NCBI GenBank assembly: GCA_900552605.1
Contig: USAR01000002.1
Span: forward strand, 1 to 21,146
Source: an uncultured Oscillospiraceae bacterium
GTDB taxonomy: Bacteria > Bacillota > Clostridia > Oscillospirales > Acutalibacteraceae
Direction: 5' to 3'
DNA length: 21,146 bases
Translations under genes and position numbers: made by a program
The notes under the pieces: generated by a model
Databases searched by the model: none
Seen by the model: the letters and a program-made list of their open reading frames with translations, nothing else
What the model was told of the DNA's origin: nothing
In this document: piece by piece, positions 14,024-20,957 of the stretch
Layout: each line of letters begins with the position of its first letter
Numbering within the stretch: position 1 is the stretch's first letter

Positions 14024-14662
14024 TTATTCCTCAACGGCAAAAACCACATTATCAAGCTTGCAGATTTCATCAATATCAACATTGGCGCTTTGTTCAAAGC
14101 AGATATTAAGCCCAACTGTTGCATTTCTTCCGCTGCGCGGTTCTGAAAGAGTGAATGTCTGCTCTGCGCCGAAGGTGTCTTTGAGATACTTAAGCACGGC
14201 ATTAACAGCCGACGCATCCGCTTCCAAATAAATTGTTATGTATGATTTTTTACGTTTTTCAAATTTTGAAAGCAGAACCACCGTCACCAAAAAAAGCACT
14301 GTGACAATCGCCGCGCCGGAGTAAAAACCAAAACCGAGTGCAATTCCGATTGTGGCTGTTGTCCAAACGCCGGCAGCGGTTGTAAGTCCCACTATTATAT
14401 TGTTGGACTTTAAAATGATCATACCTGCTCCCAAAAAGCCGATTCCGGAAACCACTTGAGCCGGTATTCTGAAAACGTCGCCGGTAAGACCCATTGCACT
14501 CGCCGCAAAAACACTCGTGAGCGCTGTCATACAAGAGCCGAGACACACAAGAATGTGAGTTCTCATACCTGCCGCCTGCCCGTGACGTGCTCTTTCACTG
14601 CCTATTAAAAGCCCTGCAAAAACCGCAGCTAAGCATCTTGCCGCAATTTCCAAAAGCTCCAA
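14024..14662 (-). CDS. MgtC/SapB family membrane protein
   Basis: A 212-residue protein. The N-terminal part (about 1-130) has four to five membrane helices and the family motifs GLLIGSERARHGQAAGMRTH and VVSGIGFLGAGMII, followed by GLTTAAGVWTTATIGIALGFG. The C-terminal part (about 140-212) looks like a small soluble ACT-type domain. MgtC proteins help some bacteria cope with low magnesium and affect membrane energetics; many homologues in Firmicutes are uncharacterised. I start at TTG 14662 because GGGAGGTGA lies just upstream and this begins after the stop of the SGNH gene. The frame is open to 14713, but that would overlap the neighbour and lacks a ribosome site. Probably co-transcribed with the SGNH hydrolase behind the structured leader. 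Confidence 0.88.
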   Translation of the reverse strand: MELLEIAARCLAAVFAGLLIGSERARHGQAAGMRTHILVCLGSCMTALTSVFAASAMGLTGDVFRIPAQVVSGIGFLGAGMIILKSNNIIVGLTTAAGVWTTATIGIALGFGFYSGAAIVTVLFLVTVVLLSKFEKRKKSYITIYLEADASAVNAVLKYLKDTFGAEQTFTLSEPRSGRNATVGLNICFEQSANVDIDEICKLDNVVFAVEE

Positions 14663-14682
14663 AATATCACCTCCCGATAGTA

Positions 14683-15357
14683 TTATATTTTGCATAAAAA
14701 GTCTGCCACACACTGCGCCAAAACTCCTTGACCCTCGTTGTTGAAGTGCAATCCGTCGGCGGTATATTTCACCTTATCTTCGGCGCGGTTGGGGTCAATG
14801 CCTAGTGTGTTGTAAAGGTCTATAACGTTAATATTATATTGCTTGCCCTTTTCGATTATAACCTTGCAATAGTCATAAAGCGGGCGAGCATCGCTTTTTT
14901 TCATCGGCCTTGTTGAAGGCTTGGTGTCGAAAAGGTCGGAAAACTGCATATGCGCAGGGGCTAAAAACACAATAACGGCATTCGGATGTTCTTCTTTTAA
15001 AAGCCGCATTAAAAAGTCGACCGCTCCGCAAAAGGTTGCGGGGGTGTCGTCTTTCATTGTTCCGAAGCGGGCATCGCCGTGTATGTAGTCGTTAACACCG
15101 CCGTAAACTATAATAACGTCGGCATCCTTTTCAATGTCATACGCTCTGCCGCAAAAGCAAAGGTCGTGCCTTGGACGTTCAGACGGCACACTTTGATGCG
15201 CAAGACGAGTTCCGCCTATGCCATGGTTGTATGTTGCCTCGAGTCCGAGCATCTTTCTTAACCTGTTATCGTAACGGCAGTTTTCAATGTCGTCAACTCC
15301 AACGCCTTCTGTAATGCTGTCGCCTAAAAATGCTATTTTTTTACCCTTTAATTCCAT
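14683..15357 (-). CDS. SGNH/GDSL-type hydrolase
   Basis: A 224-residue esterase-fold protein. All four blocks are visible: GDSITEG near residue 12 (catalytic serine), GIGGTRLA (block II glycine), GGVNDY (block III asparagine), and DGLHFN near the C terminus (Asp and His of the catalytic set). There is no signal peptide, so it acts in the cytoplasm, on an ester or acetylated sugar that cannot be named. GAGGTGA lies just before the ATG. It is the first gene of a two-gene operon with mgtC, transcribed from the promoter at 15504-15532 through the folded leader 15381-15496. Confidence 0.9.
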   Translation of the reverse strand: MELKGKKIAFLGDSITEGVGVDDIENCRYDNRLRKMLGLEATYNHGIGGTRLAHQSVPSERPRHDLCFCGRAYDIEKDADVIIVYGGVNDYIHGDARFGTMKDDTPATFCGAVDFLMRLLKEEHPNAVIVFLAPAHMQFSDLFDTKPSTRPMKKSDARPLYDYCKVIIEKGKQYNINVIDLYNTLGIDPNRAEDKVKYTADGLHFNNEGQGVLAQCVADFLCKI

Positions 15358-15380
15358 TTTTTGTCACCTCATATTTATTC

Positions 15381-15496
15381 TGATGATAGTGTTTTTTCTT
15401 CTTAGATGTCAGCGCGCTTGTGCACGCCGACAGCTAAGAAGAAATATGCAGACCGAAGTCGCAGTACAAACAATACGTTTTAATCTTCTATCATCA
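15381..15496 (-). ncRNA. Structured 5' leader RNA upstream of the SGNH-mgtC operon
   Basis: Transcribed on the minus strand, this leader folds as a three-way junction. P1 pairs TGATGATAG (15496-15488), the predicted very 5' end, with CTATCATCA (15389-15381), just before the ribosome site. P2 is a 6-bp stem with one bulged base and a UUCG loop closed by C-G. P3 pairs TTTCTTCTTAG (15444-15434) with CTAAGAAGAAA (15405-15395), continues past one C-U mismatch into 11 more pairs, and ends in an ACAA loop. Two pairs in the inner part are G-U on the minus strand and would be mismatched on the plus strand, which supports a role as RNA in this direction. I recognise no known riboswitch core. It may sense a signal, stabilise the message, or bind a protein. 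Confidence 0.65.
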
Positions 15497-15503
15497 TTTA
15501 ATC

Positions 15504-15532
15504 ATTATAAGCAATCATAGTGCCGCAATCAA
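15504..15532 (-). promoter_or_regulatory. Promoter of the SGNH-mgtC operon
   Basis: On the minus strand TTGATT (15532-15527) and a perfect TATAAT (15509-15504) are exactly 17 bases apart. The predicted start near 15497 coincides with the beginning of the P1 stem of the leader. Confidence 0.75.
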
Positions 15533-15571
15533 TGCAATATCGCATATTTTTCTTGCATTTTATAACACTTT

Positions 15572-16579
15572 TTAAAAGGTGATTATATATTTTCCCAAAG
15601 ACCTGCGGCGGCTGTCTGCAAGAATCTTCGGCAGCTCTTCGAGCGGCGCTTTTTCATATACAATCGAGCTTACATCGAGCTTGCCGCTTTCAATAAGCTT
15701 TACTGCCGCAGGGAATGTATAAGGATTGATAAACGACGAGCGCAGTGTTATCTCTTTTTTGAAGATTTCAAAGGGCTTTACCTTTATTTCAGCCTGCGGA
15801 GCGGTTAAGCCGAACATCATAACAACAGAGTTTTTACCTGCAATTCGGATTGCCTGTTCAATAGTGTCTGTTCTGCCTGCGCACTCAATAACGCAGTCGA
15901 TTTGGCTTATGTTTTTAAGAGCTTTCTCAACCCCGTCCGGAGCTAATGCAATATCTGCACCGAGTGACAGTGCTTGTTTTCTTTTTTGCTCAATCGGCTC
16001 AATCGCAATGATTTTTGCCGCTCCCGAAAGCTTTAAAAGCTGCACCATAATGAGGCCTATCATACCGCAGCCGATAACCGCCGCAGTATCACCGCATTTT
16101 ATGTTGCACAGCTCGATGCCGTGCAAGCAACAGGAAACAGGCTCGCTCATTGCCGCTTGTTCAAACGAAACCGACGGCATAACCTTTTGTGCCTGAGTGG
16201 CAGGTACTGCGCAGTATTCCGCAAAGCCGCCGTTAACGGTTGTGCCAATGCCTGTCATATCGGTGCAAAAGTGACCGCTTCCGCGTTTGCAGTATTCGCA
16301 ACCGCCGCAGAGCTTGTTGGGGTCAACCGAGACCTTTTCGCCGATGCTGAAACCGCTGACGCCATCACCGATCTCAACTATCTCGCCTGCAAACTCGTGC
16401 CCGAGCACCGTGCCGGCAGGAGTTTTTGCAGCGCCCTCATCACCGCAGAAAATGTGGGCGTCCGTTCCGCAAATGCCGCAAGCGTGCACCTTAACAAGCA
16501 CCTCGCCTTTTTTGGCGCGTGGCTTAGGTATATCTTCAATTTTTAAATCATTTTTACCGTAAAAAACCGCTGCTTTCAT
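15572..16579 (-). CDS. Zinc-dependent dehydrogenase, polyol/threonine dehydrogenase type
   Basis: A 335-residue medium-chain dehydrogenase that should oxidise a secondary alcohol with NAD. The catalytic zinc site is CGICGTDAH with GHE; the structural zinc site is CGGCEYCKRGSGHFC (four cysteines). The Rossmann motif is IGCGMIG, followed by AIEP, where the glutamate at the end of the second strand favours NAD over NADP. Its sequence is closest in style to sorbitol/xylitol/threonine dehydrogenases. I start at ATG 16579 (MKAAVFYG) with AAAGGGGA upstream; the frame opens 12 codons earlier without support. It follows a PfkB-type kinase and a GDPD-PHP enzyme, suggesting that it turns a polyol into a ketose for that kinase. 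Confidence 0.88.
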   Translation of the reverse strand: MKAAVFYGKNDLKIEDIPKPRAKKGEVLVKVHACGICGTDAHIFCGDEGAAKTPAGTVLGHEFAGEIVEIGDGVSGFSIGEKVSVDPNKLCGGCEYCKRGSGHFCTDMTGIGTTVNGGFAEYCAVPATQAQKVMPSVSFEQAAMSEPVSCCLHGIELCNIKCGDTAAVIGCGMIGLIMVQLLKLSGAAKIIAIEPIEQKRKQALSLGADIALAPDGVEKALKNISQIDCVIECAGRTDTIEQAIRIAGKNSVVMMFGLTAPQAEIKVKPFEIFKKEITLRSSFINPYTFPAAVKLIESGKLDVSSIVYEKAPLEELPKILADSRRRSLGKYIITF

Positions 16580-16641
16580 CACTTTATCCCCTTTAAATGT
16601 GTTGTATATTCTCAAGCTGTCAGTGTAATGCTTATGTTGTT

Positions 16642-17571
16642 TTATAGCTGTTCAATTGCCGCAATGGCTCCGTGATATTCGGTACTTTTTGCGGAAACCT
16701 CGACGGCTTTTTTCAAAAAATCAACCGCACTTTCAAAATTTGTGTTATCAAGCGTTTTGCCGTTTTTTAAAAACTCACTTAAAAATGTGCCGAAGAAAAT
16801 ATCACCGGCGCCTGTTGTGTCCACTGTTTTTGCAGGAGCTCCGGCAACGCTTGCGCTCTTTCCTTTAAAAAACAGCTTTGCGCCGTTTGCTCCGTCGGTT
16901 ACAGCTGCAAGCTTGACCCCTTTTTCAAATACTGCGTTAATCGCCGCTTGCTCGTCACTGCCGAAAAGCATTTCAAGCTCTTCTTTTGATATCTTTAAAA
17001 TATCAACAGCATTAAGCGGAGCTTTCATAGCGCCGATAGCCGCTTGTTCGCTTTCCCACAGCGGAGCGCGGTAATTAGGGTCATAGCTTATAATGCAGCC
17101 TGCTTTTTTTGCAATGTCAATTGCATAATTTGTGGCACTTTTTGCAGGCTCTGCAGTAAGCGACAGCGAGCCAAAATGGAAAATCTTTGCGTTTTCTATA
17201 AGCTCTTTTTTAACCTCTTCTTTTTTCAGAAAAATATCTGCGCCGTATCTGCGATAAAAGCTGAAGCTGCGGTCGCCTCCGCTGGACAGCTCAACAAATG
17301 CAAGCGTTGTGTTGTGCTCGCAGTCGGCAACAAGACCGCTGTCGCAAATACCGTGTTTTTTAACTGTTTCCCGTAAAAAACTGCCGGGTATATCGTGCCC
17401 CACCTTGCCGATAAACGCCGTGCTGCCGCCGAACTTTGCCACAGTTGCCAAAAGGTTAACCGGCGCGCCGCCCGCCTTTCTTGCAAGCAGAGCGTCGCCG
17501 GAGGAATCTGTTCCGCTCGGTGTAAAATCGATAAGTATTTCACCGAGTGCGGTAACGTCGATTGTTTTCAT
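16642..17571 (-). CDS. PfkB family carbohydrate kinase, fructokinase-like
   Basis: A 309-residue ribokinase-fold sugar kinase. The N-terminal signature AGGAPVNLLATVAKFGG and the C-terminal signature DTTGAGDIFFGTFL (catalytic aspartate and anion hole) are both intact. The opening VTALGEILIDFTP is typical of bacterial fructokinases (ScrK-like). It should phosphorylate a free ketose such as fructose with ATP in the cytoplasm; 2-keto-3-deoxygluconate kinase is the main alternative. Its ATG lies six bases past the stop of the GDPD-PHP gene with only a weak ribosome site, so translation is probably coupled to that gene. It is followed 62 bases later by the dehydrogenase. Confidence 0.88.
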   Translation of the reverse strand: MKTIDVTALGEILIDFTPSGTDSSGDALLARKAGGAPVNLLATVAKFGGSTAFIGKVGHDIPGSFLRETVKKHGICDSGLVADCEHNTTLAFVELSSGGDRSFSFYRRYGADIFLKKEEVKKELIENAKIFHFGSLSLTAEPAKSATNYAIDIAKKAGCIISYDPNYRAPLWESEQAAIGAMKAPLNAVDILKISKEELEMLFGSDEQAAINAVFEKGVKLAAVTDGANGAKLFFKGKSASVAGAPAKTVDTTGAGDIFFGTFLSEFLKNGKTLDNTNFESAVDFLKKAVEVSAKSTEYHGAIAAIEQL

Positions 17572-17577
17572 ATTACT

Positions 17578-19149
17578 TTACACCGCCTTATATTTTCTTG
17601 CAATTCGCTTTTCATAATAATATAAATTGTTGAATCCCAAGCCCTTAAGCGTATTAACCGCATAGTCGAACGAGTGCGCAAAACGCTGTGAAATATGAGC
17701 GTCCGAGCCGAGAGTTACAAGATAACCGCCAAAATCTTTGTAGTGCTTTAAAATCTCGGTGTTCGGCATCAGCTCGTCGTACTCTGAGCCGAGGCAGGAG
17801 GTGTTAACTTCAAGTGCAATACCTCTTGCGATTATCATTTTCAGTATCTCGTCAATTTTTCTCATATGCTCGCTAAGGTCGACCTTAATGCCGTATTTTC
17901 CGCTGATATATCTTAAAGGGCAGGTCAAATGCGCAAGTATGTCAAAATTGCTTCTCTCAATCATCTCTTTAATATCGTCAAAATAAGTATCAAGGTATTC
18001 GAAAAGCTCTTGACGGCTGAATTTTCCGAAGTCGACCGCAGAATACGGCGCGTCGAAATTTTTGTATCTCACAGCGTGAACGGAACCTATGATAACATCG
18101 AAATTGCAGCTGCTTATCATATCGTCAGCTGCGGGCAGATTCCAAAATGCTTCTCCCATTTCAACACCGCAAAGCACATTGAGGTCGCTTTCCTCTTTTA
18201 GCTTTTTTGCTGCATTATAAGAATTTATTATCGGGATTTTAAAATCTCTTTCTTCGCAAAACTCGGTGTCAAAATGATCGGTTACGGCAAAGCCCTTTGC
18301 GCCGAGCTTGTGAGCGGATTTTGCTTGCATATAAATAGGACATTCGCTGTCGTGTGAAAACCGGGTGTGAGTGTGGCTGTCGTATATTGCTGCAGCCGCG
18401 GGCGGCTTCAGGCTGCCCGTGGTCTCAATCATATCGGCATGGTATTTTTCGGCTTCCTTCAGCTCACTCCCGGTGGAAAGTATCCAAATGCCAAGCTTTG
18501 CATATTTCTTAACAGTCCTGCAAAGCTCGTCTCCGGCTTTAGGCACCGTTACCCAAGATGTCAGCGGTGTGTCAAGACACATCCAAGCATACAGCTCGTT
18601 GCTGCCGACGATCTCACGCAGCTTTATAAGCTTTTCTTCGGTTACCTCGCCGTCGTAATGCAGCTCGGCGCCGGGGAATCTTTCGATAACCTTTTTTGCA
18701 GCCTCGGTGCTGTTTACCGTAAACCCAACGTGCGCTCCGCTTTGCTCTATCTCGTCAAAAATGCGGTTTATCTCGCTTTCGGAAAATCCGGCAAAGCGAT
18801 TGTCAAGCTTAACTGTAACGCACCAATATTTTGCAACGTTTAAAACTTCGCTGAAAAGCGGTATCTTAGTGCCCTTGAATTTTACCGATTTTGAAAGACC
18901 CGCATCGTAACTTCTTGCCTGTTCGTATGTAATATTGTTTATAAAAACCTCGTTTTCAAGCTCTGAGCCGTCGGCATTGCGGCAGGTTCTGTTGAGTGTT
19001 TTATCGTGCAGTATAACGCACTTTCCGTCTTTTGTAAACCAAGGGTCAAGCTCTATGTATTTGTAACCCTGCGCCGCAGCTGCCGCAAACGCAGGCATTG
19101 TGTTTTCAGGACATTCTGTACCGACACCTCTGTGTGCTTCGTAAATCAT
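17578..19149 (-). CDS. Fusion of GDPD-type phosphodiesterase and PHP-type phosphatase
   Basis: A 523-residue cytoplasmic protein with two enzyme domains. Residues 1-248 are a glycerophosphodiester phosphodiesterase barrel: H6-R7, E15-N16, E33 and D35, and H48 in HDKTLNRT are the expected catalytic and metal residues. The third metal ligand, normally a glutamate in an E-x-K motif, appears to be T112 (TVK), and the ending METTG-like segment differs from the usual TDxP. Residues 255-523 are a PHP (HisJ/histidinol-phosphatase-like) domain with its ligands intact: H259, H261, H292, E330, H358, H407, D483 and H485. The simplest reading is cleavage of a phosphodiester, then removal of the phosphate. 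AAAGGAG precedes the ATG. First gene of an operon with a sugar kinase and a dehydrogenase, divergent from a DeoR regulator. Confidence 0.88.
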   Translation of the reverse strand: MIYEAHRGVGTECPENTMPAFAAAAAQGYKYIELDPWFTKDGKCVILHDKTLNRTCRNADGSELENEVFINNITYEQARSYDAGLSKSVKFKGTKIPLFSEVLNVAKYWCVTVKLDNRFAGFSESEINRIFDEIEQSGAHVGFTVNSTEAAKKVIERFPGAELHYDGEVTEEKLIKLREIVGSNELYAWMCLDTPLTSWVTVPKAGDELCRTVKKYAKLGIWILSTGSELKEAEKYHADMIETTGSLKPPAAAAIYDSHTHTRFSHDSECPIYMQAKSAHKLGAKGFAVTDHFDTEFCEERDFKIPIINSYNAAKKLKEESDLNVLCGVEMGEAFWNLPAADDMISSCNFDVIIGSVHAVRYKNFDAPYSAVDFGKFSRQELFEYLDTYFDDIKEMIERSNFDILAHLTCPLRYISGKYGIKVDLSEHMRKIDEILKMIIARGIALEVNTSCLGSEYDELMPNTEILKHYKDFGGYLVTLGSDAHISQRFAHSFDYAVNTLKGLGFNNLYYYEKRIARKYKAV

Positions 19150-19170
19150 TTTGAACTATCTCCTTTGGAA

Positions 19171-19199
19171 TTGACTTTTGACCGCTCTGTTAGTATAAT
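19171..19199 (+). promoter_or_regulatory. Promoter of the DeoR regulator gene
   Basis: TTGACT (19171-19176) and a perfect TATAAT (19194-19199) are separated by 17 bases. The first eight bases of the spacer are the putative operator TTTGACCG. Confidence 0.78.
19177..19184 (+). promoter_or_regulatory. Putative DeoR operator copy 1, TTTGACCG
   Basis: It lies directly after the -35 box of the DeoR promoter, so binding here would block that promoter. One of three TTTGANCG copies in the intergenic region. Confidence 0.5.
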
Positions 19200-19226
19200 A
19201 ATACTGCAAAACGTTCAAACAATCAA
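19198..19226 (-). promoter_or_regulatory. Divergent promoter of the GDPD-PHP operon
   Basis: On the minus strand TTGATT (19226-19221) and TATTAT (19203-19198) are 17 bases apart. Its -10 overlaps that of the DeoR promoter by two bases, so the two promoters meet head to head. The spacer carries TTTGAACG. Confidence 0.7.
19212..19219 (-). promoter_or_regulatory. Putative DeoR operator copy 2, TTTGAACG
   Basis: Read on the minus strand, it begins one base after the -35 box of the GDPD-PHP promoter, mirroring copy 1 in the divergent promoter. Confidence 0.5.
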
Positions 19227-19250
19227 CAAACGACGATAATTTTGAAAGAA

Positions 19251-19258
19251 CGCTCAAA
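19251..19258 (-). promoter_or_regulatory. Putative DeoR operator copy 3, TTTGAGCG
   Basis: It lies upstream of the GDPD-PHP promoter and within the leader of the DeoR message. TTTGA at 19241-19245 on the plus strand makes a partly palindromic pair with it. Confidence 0.45.
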
Positions 19259-19291
19259 TTTTTTAAAAAAACTGAGCGAATGGAGGTAGCT

Positions 19292-20035
19292 ATGAACAAG
19301 GAACGTGAACGTGCAATTCTTGAAATACTGCTTAGGGAAAAAAGCACGACAGTCTCGTCGCTTGCAAAAAGGCTTTACGCCAGCGAGCCGTCCATTCGCC
19401 GAGATCTTAACAGTCTTGAAAGCCAGCATTTTATTCGTCGAAATCACGGCGGCGCGGTTTTGGACGAAACGTCTGTTTCCAAAATAAAAATACCGTTTTT
19501 GCTGCGTGAAATGGAAAACAGCGACGAGAAAATAAGAATTGCAAAAAAAGCAGTGCAGCTGGTAAAGCCGGGAGATGTTATTTTTTTGGACGCTTCAACT
19601 TCAACCTTCAGAATGATACCCTATCTTGCCGAGATTAAAGATATAACGGTTATTACAAACGGAATAAAGGCGCTTGCTGCGTTAAGCGAACGCAATATTA
19701 ACTGTATCGGAACGGGAGGCACTGTTGTTAATTCCTGCCTTGCGTTTTACGGCGACGCCGCCTATGAAGTAATTAGGAACTACAATGCCGATATCTTCTT
19801 CTTTTCTATAAGGGGACTTGACCTCGACGGTAATTTAAGTGATATCTCGGAAAAGGATAACGGAATAAGAAAGAAAATGATGGCGCAGTCCGCCGAGTCA
19901 TATCTGCTTTGCACATCTAAAAGGATAGATAAAAAATTTATGCACAATCTTTGCAATGTTTCAGAGCTTTCGGGAATAGTTACAAGTGACGCTTTGCCTA
20001 AATGTATTGCCAAACGCTGCAAGAAAATAATTTGA
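19292..20035 (+). CDS. DeoR/GlpR family transcriptional regulator
   Basis: A 247-residue repressor-type protein. The N-terminal winged helix-turn-helix (about 3-57) has the family form ERERAILEILLREK...VSSLAKRLYASEPSIRRDLNSLE and ends in RNHGGAVL. The C-terminal sugar-phosphate-sensing domain includes IAKKAVQLVKPGDVIFLDASTST, VITNG and GGTVVNSCLAFYG. I start at ATG 19292, five bases after GGAGG; an earlier in-frame ATG at 19280 lies in front of that ribosome site. It is divergent from the GDPD-PHP operon and has three TTTGANCG motifs in the shared control region. It therefore probably represses that operon and itself until a phosphorylated intermediate binds. Confidence 0.9.
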   Translation: MNKERERAILEILLREKSTTVSSLAKRLYASEPSIRRDLNSLESQHFIRRNHGGAVLDETSVSKIKIPFLLREMENSDEKIRIAKKAVQLVKPGDVIFLDASTSTFRMIPYLAEIKDITVITNGIKALAALSERNINCIGTGGTVVNSCLAFYGDAAYEVIRNYNADIFFFSIRGLDLDGNLSDISEKDNGIRKKMMAQSAESYLLCTSKRIDKKFMHNLCNVSELSGIVTSDALPKCIAKRCKKII

Positions 20036-20090
20036 TAGCTGCGTTTTCTGTGGTATTTAAGGTATATATCAGAGCAGAAAAGGCTCAATA

Positions 20091-20104
20091 TTACAAAAAT
20101 GTAA
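20091..20104 (+). promoter_or_regulatory. BceR-type operator, TTACA-N4-TGTAA
   Basis: TTACA and TGTAA form a perfect inverted repeat with four bases between, matching the TNACA-N4-TGTAA consensus known to me for regulators of Bce-type transporter systems. A second half-site, TGTAAGG, repeats exactly 21 bases (two helical turns) downstream at 20121-20127. Both lie upstream of the transporter promoter. Confidence 0.6.
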
Positions 20105-20158
20105 GGTTAAGGCCGCTCATTGTAAGGCGAAGCTATGGCGGTTGTTTTATATCTCGGA

Positions 20159-20164
20159 TATAAT
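20159..20164 (+). promoter_or_regulatory. -10 box of the Bce-type transporter operon
   Basis: A perfect TATAAT without a convincing -35 at 16-18 bases upstream (TGGCGG). This fits an activator-dependent promoter served by the BceR-type site. The start near 20171 leaves a leader of about 22 bases. Confidence 0.55.
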
Positions 20165-20192
20165 TGAAGCGTACCTAAGGAGGTAATGCTTT

Positions 20193-20957
20193 ATGAAGAT
20201 ATTGGAAGTTAACGGGCTTAAAAAAATCTATTCAACAAGGCTCGGCGGAGCAAAGGTTACCGCGCTTAAAAATGTTAACTTCACCGTTAACGAGGGAGAA
20301 TATGTCGCCATTATGGGTGAATCCGGCTCGGGCAAAACCACACTTTTAAATATTCTTGCCGCGCTTGATAAACCAACCGCGGGCAGCGTTAAGCTTGCCG
20401 GAAACGAGCTTTCCTGCATTAAGGATTCGCAAATTGCTGCTTTCAGAAGAGATAACCTCGGTTTTGTTTTTCAGGATTTTAATTTGCTTGATACATTCAC
20501 CGTGGAAGACAACATTTATCTGCCGCTTGTGCTTGCCGGCAAAAGCTACAAGGAAATGCACGAGCGTTTGATGCCCATTGCCGAAAGGCTTGGCATAATG
20601 CCGCTGCTTAAAAAATATCCATATGAAATTTCAGGCGGTCAAAAGCAGCGTGCCGCGGTTGCAAGGGCTATTATAACCGAGCCGAAACTGCTGCTTGCCG
20701 ATGAACCGACAGGTGCGCTCGATTCCAAAGCGTCAAACGAGCTGTTATCGCTTTTTGCAACGCTTAATTCGCTCGGTCAAACCGTGCTTATGGTAACACA
20801 CTCCGTTAAAGCGGCAAGCACCGCCAATCGTGTTTTATTTATAAAGGACGGCGAGGTGTTTCATCAATTATACCGCGGTCAGGATGACGACGAGCGGTTT
20901 TATCAGAGAATAACCGATACGCTTACTTTGCTGGTGACGGGCGGTGAACGCAGATGA
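20193..20957 (+). CDS. Bce-type ABC transporter, ATP-binding protein
   Basis: A 254-residue ATPase of the MacB/LolD/BceA group. Walker A is GESGSGKTT (about 42-50), the Q-loop is FVFQDFNLLDTFTVEDN, the signature is ISGGQKQRAAVARA, Walker B is LLLADEPTGALDS, and the switch histidine is in MVTHS. The LLDTFTVEDNI and THSVKAAS phrases are typical of BceA-like proteins, whose complexes free or remove cell-wall-targeting peptides and signal to a two-component system. AAGGAGGT precedes the ATG. The last bases overlap the start of the permease gene (ATGA). No histidine kinase or response regulator gene lies in the window; they may follow downstream. Confidence 0.92.
   Translation: MKILEVNGLKKIYSTRLGGAKVTALKNVNFTVNEGEYVAIMGESGSGKTTLLNILAALDKPTAGSVKLAGNELSCIKDSQIAAFRRDNLGFVFQDFNLLDTFTVEDNIYLPLVLAGKSYKEMHERLMPIAERLGIMPLLKKYPYEISGGQKQRAAVARAIITEPKLLLADEPTGALDSKASNELLSLFATLNSLGQTVLMVTHSVKAASTANRVLFIKDGEVFHQLYRGQDDDERFYQRITDTLTLLVTGGERR

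Noticed and set aside
14663..14713. Upstream extension of the MgtC-like protein
   Set aside because: It would overlap the SGNH gene and place the strong ribosome site GGGAGGTGA inside the coding region; the TTG at 14662 fits better.
15381..15496. Match of the leader to the magnesium M-box or the yybP-ykoY manganese riboswitch
   Set aside because: I do not see the conserved core sequences of either family; the leader is also short for an M-box. A covariance-model search would be decisive.
15532..15558. ATGCAA/TTGCAT stem as terminator after the dehydrogenase gene
   Set aside because: Six base pairs with a long AT loop and no T-run; read-through into the SGNH-mgtC operon cannot be excluded.
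15726..16196. 156-codon plus-strand open frame
   Set aside because: Antisense to the zinc dehydrogenase gene, whose motifs are complete.
18367..18843. 158-codon plus-strand open frame
   Set aside because: Antisense to the GDPD-PHP fusion gene; no recognisable domain or ribosome site.
20044..20081. TTTTCTG/CAGAAAA stem after the DeoR gene as a terminator
   Set aside because: The stem is AT-rich, the loop is long and no T-run follows.
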